DNA of 64,000 nt from Avena insularis (taxonomy: Eukaryota; Streptophyta; Magnoliopsida; Poales; Poaceae): the NCBI GenBank assembly GCA_023614405.1, contig CM042690.1, forward strand, positions 662,912,802-662,976,801, in the 5' to 3' direction. The translations under genes were made by a program, and so were the position numbers. Of the stretch, positions 24,710-36,610 are shown piece after piece. Every line of letters starts with the position of its first letter. Positions within the stretch are counted from its first letter, which is position 1. Under the pieces are notes generated by a model that saw only the letters and a program-made list of their open reading frames with translations, ran no database searches and had not been told where the DNA came from.

Positions 24710-27065
24710 ATCATGCCTAAGTTCGGCAAATTAACTTGAACACCGAGTATTACTTGAATACAAAGTGTTTAATGAATTGTTAAAAGTAAATACATATCCG
24801 ATGTATTGTGTTTTAACGAAAATGGTAATTATCATTAAATGATTGTTCAAATGTGTAAAGAAGTTTACCAAAGGAAACATAAGACTATTTTATTTGATCA
24901 AAGAGTTTCATCAACAAAGGGTATATATATAAAAGAGAATCTAATTACTATGATTTGATCAATAATAATGAAATTCAACTTTATAATAATGGCATAAAAG
25001 TAATTGTGAAATGCAAAGCATTTTGAAACGTCAAAATACAAAGCATCACAATGTGATATTAGATATCAAAAATGGGTTGAATAGAAGGCACCAAATAAAT
25101 CGTTGTAGTATAGATGTAGAGACCGTTTGCTTAGAAATAGTTAGCACTCAATTAGAAGGTAGTGAACCATTTGAATTCGTGAAAGTTTTCGGGTTATTCT
25201 ATATAACCAAAACAATAGCTAATAAGTCCTTGTAGACTATTCATTGTAAATTTTGAATACAAAATCCATAGCTAAAACCAAAAGAAAAGCAAGATTCGTA
25301 TTGCTTGGATTTTGGTACATTCTTGAGAAAGATCACTTTGAGTGACATTTCTCAATTATGGGGCATATGGAAAATAGTGTAAAACACGATGAGGATTCAA
25401 AACCCTGCGTCAGAGTGTTGAGAAGCGCAACGGACAATGTTCCTGAATGACTCTCTTTACAGAAGGAAAAAATCAATGATATTGATCATTGTGTTTTCCC
25501 CACTAGTGTTTTCACTACACATAGTAGGATTCAAAATGTAATCCATATCTTGTATGGAGACATTTGTGAATCATTTGTCATGATTCTTGGAATATGACAT
25601 GCCTATGTACTACTAAGGAAATAATGGTAAACTAGAATTATGAGAAATCCTAGAATCGAAATTCCCTTGAGATTGGAAAGCAATTTGTTGCTGAATCTCA
25701 CAAGTAAATGGAGTTACTTGGAATTTTCCCAAATGACTGCAAAGCCATAGTGGAAAAGGGGGTGAATGACAAAAGCACAATTTGTCAAGTATTGGACAAA
25801 TTCAAATGAATTTGATTCAAGTGTGCTGAATGTCTAGAGGATTCAGAACTAGTAATAGTACTAGTTTCTCATAGTAAAACTCCAAGTTTGATATTTGATC
25901 AAAGGATTTTGAAGTTATTCAAAATAGTGAGTAGACATGCAATTTGCATAAAATTGAGTGGGAGCTATGAAAGCCTTCCTGAAACAATATGTGATTGACA
26001 TATTTTTGAGTGGGAGCTTATAGAGTAATTCTTAAGTATGTTAAGAATGAAAGCGCAAATACTTATAAATAATGATTTATAAGATGTAGAAGTTTATAAT
26101 AGGTGTATTATGATATTATGTAGTATTCCTTAAAGGATTTTGAAAGGGGTTTCAGAATAGAAGTTAATTGAGGAACTGGTCCCTAATAACTCAAAGTAGG
26201 AATAGTATTAAGTTTGACATCAATGGTTGAAAGAAAGAAAAGGATGATCGTCATCCACTATGTTGAGACATAGGTTCTATCTTAGAAAACCATGATGATA
26301 ACTTAGCATAATATGTAATCCAAATAAGGAACGTTTAAAAGTGATCAAGTTTGAATCACGGAACGTTGAGTTACGTTTATCCACAGTGTCTAGTAGAGAA
26401 CTGTAGACATGTTTTCCAAATCCATAAAAGGATGACATATCTTAAAGAATAAAGGGTTATGTTATAAGGGAATATGTTGGAAACTCCTGTAAATACAGAT
26501 TAAAGTCAAGTAGGAAGCGAGGTGAACGAAAAACATCGAAAGTTGCATAGAGTGCACTAATGTTTCGATGGCTACATTTATAATAATAGATAAGGGTACC
26601 ATCTAAAGTGTTGTATAATGTTGTGGCGGGGCTAGTTCGCTTTTAACGTAGAATGATGTGTCCCAGGGCCCAGTGCCCATGAGAAAGCCCTCGAGGTTGA
26701 TCTAACGTCCGTAGGCTCACGGAATCCGCCTCGCTTGCTGCCATGACTATAGTATATACACAAAGGATAGCAAAGTGTGTTTTGAAGTTTAGATGACAAC
26801 GGTGAAAACGACAGTCATCATAAACACTAGAAACAAAAGTCTCGCTTTGTTGCTAAACAAATACTTCGACCCATTATAAGATAATGGTGTGAATGTCAAA
26901 ATTAGGAAGACATTAACGATTTGCAAAAGACATAATGATCTGGTAAAACAGAACATGGACATGACGTTTCTCATGAGCATGCATGATCTGTAAACGCATA
27001 TGGTATATGGTTTATATGAGTAAAATGCGAGCTAGTTTATTTGTACTCTAGTGCAAGTGGGATAC
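24710..27065 (+). mobile_element. 3' part of Copia interior (composite element 3), non-coding
   Basis: After element 2 the Copia interior resumes, AT-rich and without an open frame above about 75 codons. Scattered pieces recall the 3' region of Angela-like elements: GAGTGGGAGCT at about 25960 and 26010, and CTCTAGTGCAAGTGGGATAC (27046-27065), the purine tract just before the LTR. No reverse transcriptase or RNase H can be read with confidence. Whether this half and the gag half (14119-16401) were ever one element is doubtful, because the outer LTRs differ. Confidence 0.6.
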
Positions 27066-28920
27066 TGGAGGAGATATGCCCTAGAGGCAAATAAGAAATA
27101 GGTTTTTATTATCATATCTCAATTAGTTTATAATACTTTCATATTGTGCTATAACTGTGCCAAGTAGAAACATTGGTACAGGTGTGGTATGAAACAACCA
27201 AGTCCCTAGTAGCCTCTATTCATACTAGCTCATTGGTCACGAAGATGATCTGGGTTTCAAGATCATGGGCATTTATGCCGACTGACAACAAGATCATATC
27301 ATTGGAGAATGATGTGATTGGACATTCCTCGAAGGATTGCAACACGATCAAGTCATCTAGTTCATTGTTGCAACAACTATACCTAGACTCCTTCTCCTTA
27401 GACCGTGAGCTCATATTACTCACTGTTTCCCTAGGCTGCTTAGACTGCATCAACCGTCATCTGGTAATATGGTGGCCATAAAGGTGTACGTTGGGTATTC
27501 CGAAGGAACAGTAGGTGACGTGTGACTGCAAGACCGGGATTTGTTCACCCACATGATGGGTAAAGATACATACGGCAGGCTTGGTGAGATTACATCTATA
27601 AATGTTGCAACATGTGACTAGGTCACGGGGATGCAATATCATAGTAACAAGAAAACATAACTTGTTGTGAACGAGATTGAATAAAGGTATAGGATACCAT
27701 TGATCGGATCTCAGACAAGTTGTATCGAGAAACAAAAGGAATAGGATGCTACATTTAGACGGTTCAAACGACATTGTCATCAGGAATGCATAGGGGTCAC
27801 ATGGACATCCCTGGTCCCTCTGTTGATCATTGATACAGATCATGTCTAGAGCATTCCCGAGCCATGAGAGGATACACTTAAGGGTACGATGAGAGCGATC
27901 GTTCGTAAGACGGAATGACAATAGAGAAAGAGAAAGCCGGAATCATTCCGCAGAGAGATCCGAAGTTGTTCGGAGAAAGAATAAAGGACGGGAATCATTC
28001 CGGGAAAGATCCAAAGTCATTCGGAGGAAATCGAAAGGGAGCCGAAAGGTGTTTCGGGTCAAGATGGATTTTGTAATATGTATTTACATATTAATTAGTG
28101 TAATTAATATTAAATATAATATTAAAATCTAATTTGAAGAGTTATTCCACTAATGGACCAAACTTCCTAGGGAAATAGGGCCCATGAGGGAAAACCGGAG
28201 GAGGGAAGGGCTAAGGGCCAAGGGGTCAAGGCCCAGGCTCCTTGAGGGGGCCCACCCGGCCAGCCTAGGGTTGTGCGCGGGGTGGGGCCCACCCCAGGCT
28301 GGCTGGCCCATTAAGGCCCATGTGCCTCCCCCCTTTCCCTTGAATAGTCCCACATGGGAAACCCAAAGGGGAGGACACACCCCCTCCCCCTATATAAAGG
28401 GGTGCCCATGGGTGGGATTAAACACACCAATATTTGGAGAAGTCCTTTGGTTGACTTTCTCCTTCTCTCTCTCTATACCTTGTGACCATGGCCCCAAGTC
28501 TGGGCTGTGCGATCAAGGCACACCTGCAGTACGCCGTTCGCAGTGGATTCCTAGTCGGATATCAACTTCCGCACTCCCAAATGGATCGGGAGCCGGAGGT
28601 CTCATCGCACGGATGTGTACGAAGACACAAGGCGCAACACTTGGGGCGCTTTGAATGTCGTGAGCCGAGCTGTTGCACGATGAAGATGATGAAGATCAAG
28701 AAGGAGCAAGGTGACTCATGAGGAGCTTCACGACCTTGAGGTCGGCTACGAGCACGATTACTCAACCACGCTTCTCATGAACGTTAACCGCGTACGGTCT
28801 ACAAGGGTATGTATTCTCTATGCTCCGGCTGTTACCGCATTACTACATAGATAGATCCTATGCTAAGTTTCTGGGGTTCCGTCGTAGGGAAATTTTTGTT
28901 TTCCGCACCGATCCCCAACA
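27066..28920 (+). repeat. 3' LTR of a Copia element (composite element 3)
   Basis: This 1,855-bp LTR starts TGGAGGAGATATGCCCTAGAGG after the purine tract CAAGTGGGATAC and ends GATCCCCAACA. Its blocks follow the Angela-like order, but it shares only part of its sequence with the 5' LTR at 12327-14118 (about two thirds by eye). The TATA-like CTATATAAAGG lies near 28391. It abuts a truncated Gypsy-type LTR at 28921; inserted at GGTTC of that LTR, it would have left the same bases on its other side, but they are not present at 12322-12326. Confidence 0.8.
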
Positions 28921-31900
28921 GGTTCATCCTCCCACACACCTCTATACCGTCCTATGTAAACATGGTGTTTGATGCTATAAGTTATAATCCTCTGATCTAT
29001 GTCATGTTTATGTAGTTTCTTTGTTCTTAGATTGAATGGTTGAACGTCTTTGGTTCATTAGAGTTGTATGTTGATATGGTACAGTCCTTTGGTGTCCATT
29101 ATATTTGTGCGCGCATGGATTAAACATCATAGGATTTGTAGTATGTGTAAAAGGAAGAGGGGAGTTCTGCCGGAGTGATAGAAACCTGAGGACGCGAATC
29201 GGAACATTGCATGTGTGGGAGTAAGAGAACCATTAAACTTAAGGCTATGGTTGGAGAAACCTTAATGTATTGTTAGTACTTACGGATGTTTGCTAACAAT
29301 CCAATCATATAGTACATGTAATTCCAAGTAGTGAAGTGCATGTATATTTAGCCTCTCCCACATAGAAAACTGCATCGAAGACAATAAACCCGATCTATTC
29401 GCTATTTAAACCTGGACAAAGCCACCACAATTACCACCACTATTCCACACTCATGGTTCTATTAGTTTAGTGTATTTTATTACTGCAGCAACTAGCTTAT
29501 CTTTCTTGTTATTTATCATCATGCAAAGCTATCTCTAGTACTCGTATTGTTGCTCTAGTTTTATTTCCTAGATAATGCAAATGTTTAGTGTGCGTAGAGT
29601 TGTATTAGTGGTTGATAGAACTTGAGAGAACATTTATCCTACCTTTAGCTCCTCGTTGGGTTCGACACTCTTACTTATCGAAAAGGCTACACATGATTCC
29701 CTATACTTGTGGGTTATCAAGAGCTTTTTTGGCGCCGTTACCGGGGAGCAATAGCATGTGGGTGAATATTTTTGTGTGCACTTGTTTGCTTTATCTCTAA
29801 GTAGTTTTTACTTTCAGTTTTAAGTTGTTCTCTATCTTAGTATGGATAGGGAATGTGAATTACAAAAAATTTAGTTATACTTGTTACCTAAAAATGTTTT
29901 CAAAAAGGAAAGTGATTGGAAAGATGAGTAATGGTTAAGTGGGGGTCGACCTTGAACACTTGTGTTCATGCCTATGAAACCAAAACAAATCTTTCCATGG
30001 AAGCTTTTCAGTTAAAAACCGCAGAAAAGAATGTGAAAGTTTTTATGTTGAAGTTTTTTCACAGAGAATAAGGAACACCAAACAGAGAAATTGAAGAATG
30101 GCCAAAAGTTTCTTCAATAACCCCTCGGTTTGCAAACCTTTAAACTTTGTTTTTTGAGAAGCATAGAAATTTGAATAAATTTGGAGCATTTGTATCTTTT
30201 TATTTATTTGTCTTAGCATCAAACACCAGTTACATTTGTTTTCTTTGAGTCTTGGAAGTTGTTACCTCTGTAGTAACCACTCCTTATCCTTTTATTTTCG
30301 TTTTTGTGCCAAGTATAACCTCTAATGAGAGAGAAGTAAGACTTGGGAAAGTTGCTGTCCCGAAACAAAATTTTGTGCTTCACTATAAAAAATCGTGAAA
30401 AATCTCTGTACATCGAATTGAGCTGTAATTTTCTGCGCTTATGCCCCAGGTTTTTATCTAGCTTTCATTAGTTTAACACTTTTTGCTTTGAGCAACAGAA
30501 GGTTTTCGAAAAAATCGGTTTTTACCTGCTAGTATGTTTTGACAGATTTCTGCAATTATTTGCATTTGCCTCTTAATCTCTTTCTCTTTGAGTTCTCTTT
30601 GCACTTGAGCTTTTAGAAGGAATTGCTACAGTAGCTTGTGTTTTGATGGAAGTTTTACTTGTGTTGAAAATGAACCTAAAGACTTATTATCTTGAATACA
30701 CTAATGTTGCTAATGAAGATTATGTGAAGTTTTGTATGAAGGAAATTTTAAAATGTAGGGAAAAACAATGTGATGAGATGAAGTATGTAAAAAATCTCAA
30801 GCTTGGGGATGCCATCCGTGTCACCCCAAGAAATATTCAAGAAGTACAAGCGTCAAAGCTTGGGGATGCCCACTGCATCCCCTTCTTCATCAATAAAAAT
30901 CTCAGATTTTCTTCCAAACACTTCATTTTTATTGTTTCATGCACAATTGCGTCGTTCTTGGAGCGTCTTTGTTTTTGTTTTTAGTTTTCTTTTGTTTGGT
31001 TTTCTTAAAAAAATTGGTTGGACCCATGCATTCATATGTGGTTTTAAATAAGTTGATTGGTGATTGGAAAAGAGTAGGAAGCTTCATGCTTATAAGTGGT
31101 ACAAAAGGAGCTTGTTTAGACTGTGGCCTAGACTTTATCATGTCATGTTTGATATTGTTTTGACTTTATGCTTAGTGATTATTGCTGTATCATGACTTGT
31201 TCCAAACAATTGAGATTGCTTAATGTGCCTTGAAATAATCATGCGTTGTTTTAGCATTCAAAAGTATAATATTGTGGTATTCTCCTTTGATGCTTTATTT
31301 GGGTTGACTTGATGCATGCTCACACCATGTTAAGACTATATCAAGTCACCATAGCCTCTATGATCATTTAGTTTTCGTTTTATAATATTACTTTATGCTT
31401 TAATTAATAATGTTTTATCGCTTTGCATGATTATGGCCATTATTGCTCTCTTAGTTGGTCGCTCCTAGTCTTTTGCTAGCCTCCATACCAAGTATGAGTT
31501 CCACTCATGCATCCAACTCCAAATAAAACCAAGTTATTCCAAAGAGTCCACCATACCTACCTATTAGCATTTGCTATTTCAAATATATTCATGTTTTTAT
31601 CTACCTTCCGAATTAAACTTGTTATGTGAAAATTAGTGATTAAAGCTCTCACGAACTTGATGGCACATTTTACTTTTTTACCCCTAATAAACTTGAACCA
31701 TTGTGTCATCTATGTTGTATATGCTTGCACTTATACGTTGGGATTAGCAGAACCATGCTGTCATGGGGAACACTTTCAACATTGCACTTGTACATTGTAC
31801 CCAGTTGATATCATGCTCTTTTGTTTATGGATGTCGTCGGTGTGAAATGAAAGGGGAGATTATAAGTCCATGGAGTTATGTATGTGTGTTAGAGAAACGC

Positions 31901-34314
31901 CTGGGCCGCTAGCCTAAGACATGCCTAATCATGGTGGAAACTTTCAGCATCACCATAGTGAGCAATCTATAAAGCATTCTTCTTATAAAAAAAGAGATAG
32001 AGATTGATAAAAAAAGATCAGAAAAGAGGAAAGAGAGAAAAAAGCACCATTTTCCCATGGTAAATAAGAATATTGCTGAGATGCTCATTATCTACTTGCC
32101 TTGTCATTTTGATTATGGGATAGCTCCTGTATCATGTGCAAGGGGTACCTCCTTGGCGGTTCTCTATGATACACATGTACTTACTATGACAAGAACTTAC
32201 CGATAACTAAACTTGAGTAACATGAGTAGCGGCCCTCGTATTCAAGGGACATGAGATTGCCAACTTATACTTTGTCAAGCATATACTCCATAGTTTGTTC
32301 ACTTTAACCTTAATCACTTCAAGATGCTTATGATAGGGGCAATGAGAGCTGAAAGCTAATAAGTACCATAATTTTTGAAAGCTCTTTATGAGACTTGAAT
32401 CCCTGCTTCCTTTTATGAAGGCCTTTCTTTTACTTTTATGTTGAGTCTCCATATTCTATCTTTATGCACCTATTGAGAGAGCATAGTAGCCATTCTTAGT
32501 TTAATGTGCATTGTCCCAAGATTTGTTGATTGATTCATAACTTTGATATTGCTTGTTTTTAAACTATTTGTATCTAGTCACCCTTATGAACTTTGAAGGT
32601 GCCTTATGCATTTATGTTTTGCTATACCATGAGGGATAAGCTGAATACCACTCTTATTATGTTTTCTATATGTGAAACAAACAAACTTCTTTCAATGCTT
32701 GTTATTCATGATCTTTTGTTTGTATCTTTTCATGTTACAACATAGTTGCTATATTGTTAGAACTCTATCTTTCATATTCATGTTTAGAGTACCTTTGATC
32801 TCAACTATCAACGCTTTTACAATAATGATGATCAAGATTGTGTTGTCTGCATGTCACCTAACAAATTATATTGTTTTTATCGTTTACCTACTCGAGGACG
32901 AGTAGGAACTAAGCTTGAGGATGTTGATACGTTCATAATGTATCTATAATTTTTGATGGTTTTATGCTAATAATATGCCTTTGACACTCCTTTTTGTATA
33001 AAGTTTATGATTTATTTGGACTAACCTACTAATAGTTGCAAAAGTGCACAAAGTTATTACCAAGAATACAAGTGGAAACCTTGTTGGAGTCAAATTGGGA
33101 TTTTTTTAGAAATCTGTCTCAGAACTCTTTTTGAAGATGGTCCCGTTTCGGGTCGAAGACGGCGTCAAATGGAAAACTCTTCAACTAAAATTTAGCTGAT
33201 TCCGAGTACGGACGGGCCCGCTAGGCCCGATTTACTGCAGCCCAAGATGGGGTGACGGGAATCCGAGAAGCTATATAAAGGGAGGAAATCTAATTCGCCC
33301 AAGACACCTCCACCCACGAATTTGCAGCCGCCAAAGTCACGTTTTTACCTCCCACATGGATCCCATCTCTATGGGGGAGGGCTCCCAATAAGCCATGAAG
33401 GAAGGGGGCTAAGGGGCGGTGCTCTGATGATACCGGGCGGGAAGGAGTCCCACATGGCCGCCCCTCTTCACCATCTTCACCACCATCTCCATCACCTAAT
33501 CCTCCTAGTATGCAGTGGTTCATCCTTCCACACACCTCTATACCGTCCTATGTAAACATGGTGTTTGATGCTATAAGTTATAATCCTATGATCTATGTCA
33601 TGTTTATGTAGTTTCTTTGTTCTTATATTGAATGGTTGAACGTCTTTAGTTCATTAGAGTTGTATGTTGATATGGTACAGTCCTTTGGTGTCCATTATAT
33701 TTGTGCGCGCATGGATTAAACATCGTAGGGTTTGTAGTATGTGTAAAAGGAAGGAGGAGTTTTGCCGGAGTGACAGAAACCTGAGGACGCGAACCAGAAT
33801 ATTGCACGTATGGGAGTAAGAGGACCATTAAACTTAAGGCTATGGTTGGGGAAACCTTAATGTATTGTTAGTACTTACGGATGTTTGCTAACAATCCAAT
33901 CATATAGTACATGTAATTATAAATAGTAAAGCGCATGTATATTTAGTCTCTCCCACATAGAAAACTGCATCGAAGACAATGAACCCGATCTATTCGCTAT
34001 TTAAACTTGGACAAAGCCACCACAATTACCATCACTATTCCACACTCATAGTTCTGTTAGTTTAGTGTATTTTATTGCTGCAGCAACTAGCTTTACTTTC
34101 TTGTTATTTATCATCATGCAAAGCTATCTCTAGTACTCGTATTATTGCTCTAGTTTTATTTTCTAGATAATGCAAACGTTTAGTGTGCGTAGAGTTGTAT
34201 CAGTGGTTGATAGAACTTGAGAGAACATTTATCCTACCTTTAGCTTCTTGTTGGGTTCGACACTCTTACATATCGAAAAGTCTACACACGATCCCCTATA
34301 CTTGTGGGTTATCA
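28921..34314 (+). mobile_element. Gypsy-type LTR element, non-coding interior, 5' LTR truncated
   Basis: The 3' LTR is 32925-34314 (1,390 bp, TGATACGTTC...GTTATCA). The 5' LTR survives only as its last 799 bp (28921-29719), matching 33517-34314. Directly after it lies a primer-binding site TGGCGCCGTTACCGGGGA (29730-29747) of the type used by many plant Gypsy elements and probably primed by tRNA-Asp. The purine-rich GAGGACGAGTAGGAACTAAGCTTGAGGATGT precedes the 3' LTR. The interior is only 3.2 kb and lacks gag or pol frames, so this is a non-autonomous, LARD-like element. Two copies of AGCTTGGGGATGCC (about 30800 and 30857) resemble the purine-tract region. The first part of the 5' LTR is missing at the junction with the Copia LTR. 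Confidence 0.8.
29720..32924 (+). other. Non-coding interior of Gypsy-type element
   Basis: No open frame here looks like a retroviral-type protein. The longest (30643-30984, 113 codons) has no recognisable domain and contains the repeated AGCTTGGGGATGCC motif. Content is AT-rich with T-tracts. The interior keeps only what reverse transcription needs: the primer-binding site at its left end and the purine tract at its right end. Confidence 0.6.
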
Positions 34315-35153
34315 GCCCGCATCACGGCGCACTGTCGGAGCTCGTCGTGGGGATCTCGCCTCCGGAGCTCATCGCCTCCCTCCTTGTCCCCATGAGCTCG
34401 CCGACGAAGGCGGCGTATGGGCTTGCTCGCCAGCGATAGAGATGCGTCGATGCCTGCTCGCCGGCGCTCGCCACCCGGAGCCTCCAAGGTTCATGCAGGT
34501 CCACACCGCCTAGGGGTTCCGTCGGCGCCCGCTATCCCCGTCGGTGGTGGCGCTGCCCGCACCGATGTTAGTTTTGTCGGTGCCGATGGTGGCGCTCCCA
34601 CGAGTACGTGCTGCGGGCGCCGATGGTGGTAGAGATCAAGCTATCTACTACGATGGATTTTGCTACCGACGGCGGTGGATTTGCTACTAGAGGCTTTGGT
34701 TGTTGCTATCGAAGGCCCCTGGATTTGCTACTCTGGATTTTGCATTTTAGAGATTTTTTGCTGGGATGGGAATTTGCTACATACCATAATGGTTTTTGCT
34801 ACAATAGTTTTGAGGTTTTGCTACAATTGTGCAAAGTTTTTGCTACGAGGTGTCTGGCGATGTTTACGGGCGAGAGTCTCCGGCGATGTCTCTGGTGAAA
34901 TTAGTTTTTTTTTACATTAGAAAAACTTTGTTGCTATAACCATTATGTGGTTTTGCTACAACAATGCCAACTTTTTGCTACAAGGTCTCTAGCATAGTCA
35001 CCAGCGAGTTTTTTCCGACGATGTATCCGACGAAGTCGGTTTTGCTACATTAGCATAATATTTTGCTGCATGGTCTCCGGCGAGGTCTCCGGCGGGACGT
35101 TCTATTTTCTGTAACGAACCTTTTTTTTTGCTTCAGAAGGAAAAGCGGAGACA
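34315..35153. repeat. Unassigned repeat rich in TTTGCTAC motifs
   Basis: The first 300 bp are GC-rich (GGAGCTCATCGCC-like pieces) without a convincing gene. From about 34665 to 35070 the octamer TTTGCTAC (or one-base variants) occurs at least ten times at irregular 15-60 bp spacing, alternating with CTCCGGCGA-type pieces. I do not recognise the element. It lies between the end of the Gypsy-type LTR and the 5' end of the Helitron-like element. Confidence 0.45.
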
Positions 35154-35768
35154 TCTATACCTAATAATAAAGGACAGATTGTTTCTTCCGGTCCAACACT
35201 TTTCTGGACCCTTTTACCCTCCCACAAAACCACGTATTACGCACCAAGCCACCCCAAGTGGAAATAACGGTTAAAAGAAAAAAATAAGCTGACAACGAGG
35301 AACTGGGGCATCGGGTGCTTTCCTATCGTGATGGACTCTTGATCGCTTCATACGGATATAAAAATGTCCTATTTGTCGCTTGAGACGTTGGCCTCCTGGG
35401 CTGGACGCCAGGCACCGGATAATAAGTGAATTAACGATTCGTTCAGACTAACTTGGCCTCTGTCCTGGCTCATCCCGGGCTTTTCATCCATTAACGCAAC
35501 CGAATAAATAAATTCAATTATGTACGGATGAGCAAGTAGTTTAGGTTCTGTACCGATGAGCAAATAGTCCCACATCACTTCTTTATATCAAATGACACCA
35601 ATTTATATGCGGTTGCAAAGCAACTGGAATCAGCTAAGCCGCCTCAGAATTAGATAAGCAGGGCCACCGTCGGGAGAGAGGGCCTTGGCGTCCACCGTTG
35701 CTATGCTAGACGGCGGGAACAGATCAAGCGGTCCAGGAAACACGAGAGGTGAGCGACAACAATATTGG

Positions 35769-35959
35769 AAGCTAGCGAGTGGCGAGGCGATTCGTGGGGA
35801 TGGAGCTGCGTCGGGCGTCGGCCGAGCTTGCAGAGCGGTAGAAGTGTGCGAGCATATGGGGGGGACAGAGCGGACAAAGAAGGAAGCTGGGCGAGTGGCG
35901 AGGCGAGGGGGATTCATGGGGATGGAGTTGCGTCGGCGTCGGCCGAGCTTGTAGAGCGG
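35769..35959. repeat. Imperfect tandem duplication within the Helitron
   Basis: Two copies about 116 bp apart (about 35769-35839 and 35883-35959) share GCGAGTGGCGAGGCGA, GGGGATGGAG, TGCGTCGG and GTCGGCCGAGCTTG. The second copy differs by small insertions and deletions. It is non-coding as far as I can tell. Confidence 0.7.
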
Positions 35960-36477
35960 GCTCACAGGAGGGAAGGGCTCGGGGAAGGACCTGATGTTGT
36001 GATGATGATGGCGGCGGCAAGGACAGTGAGCGGATGGGATTTGGTCAGCTACATTTATATTACATGCGTGGTCGCTTGGAGCGGCGGCGCAACACTCGTA
36101 AGGAGAAGAGAACGAGCCAGGCGACTGGACGAGTGGATGTCGTGCAGTGGTTGAGGATAAGATATCGGTGAGAGTTAGGTTGAGACACGTGGGCTAGCTG
36201 GGTAAAGATCTCTCACCTCTTTTTTAATCAAAGTCCTTTTATGGTAGGTAGTATGTTTTTTACGAAAAAAGGGAAAAGAAAAAGGTTTCTCTAAACTTTA
36301 AAACACTCCAGAAAATTTATTTTTTCAAAAACATTGTAGTAGCACGTTGTGAGACTGACAAGGTGTCCATCATGCCGACTTGAGCCTCACCTCTGCCTTA
36401 TGTGAGTACATAGTGAGTACATAGAGGATAAGTGTGTCGTACCATTGTGTATTCCAAATAGTACATGCAGTTATGTA

Positions 36478-36610
36478 CTCCTTTCGTCTTAAAAAAGATG
36501 TTTTAAATTTTCAAATTTTAGTTGTATCTATATAGTAAAATATATCTAGATTCATACAAATTTTGATAAATTTGCGGCATCCTTTTCAGTACTTTTCAGT
36601 ACGGAGGAAG
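36478..36610. mobile_element. Stowaway-type MITE
   Basis: This 133-bp element has terminal inverted repeats beginning CTCCTTTCGTCTT at the left and, on the opposite strand, CTTCCTCCGTAC at the right. It is flanked by the target duplication TA (36476-36477 and 36611-36612). Both are hallmarks of Stowaway (Tc1/mariner) MITEs in grasses. A short duplication of CTTTTCAGTA lies near its right end. Confidence 0.75.

Noticed and set aside
28150..28721. Overlapping open frames of up to 156 codons on both strands
   Set aside because: They lie in the GC-rich part of a Copia 3' LTR (27066-28920). Frames in such LTR segments are chance products of composition.
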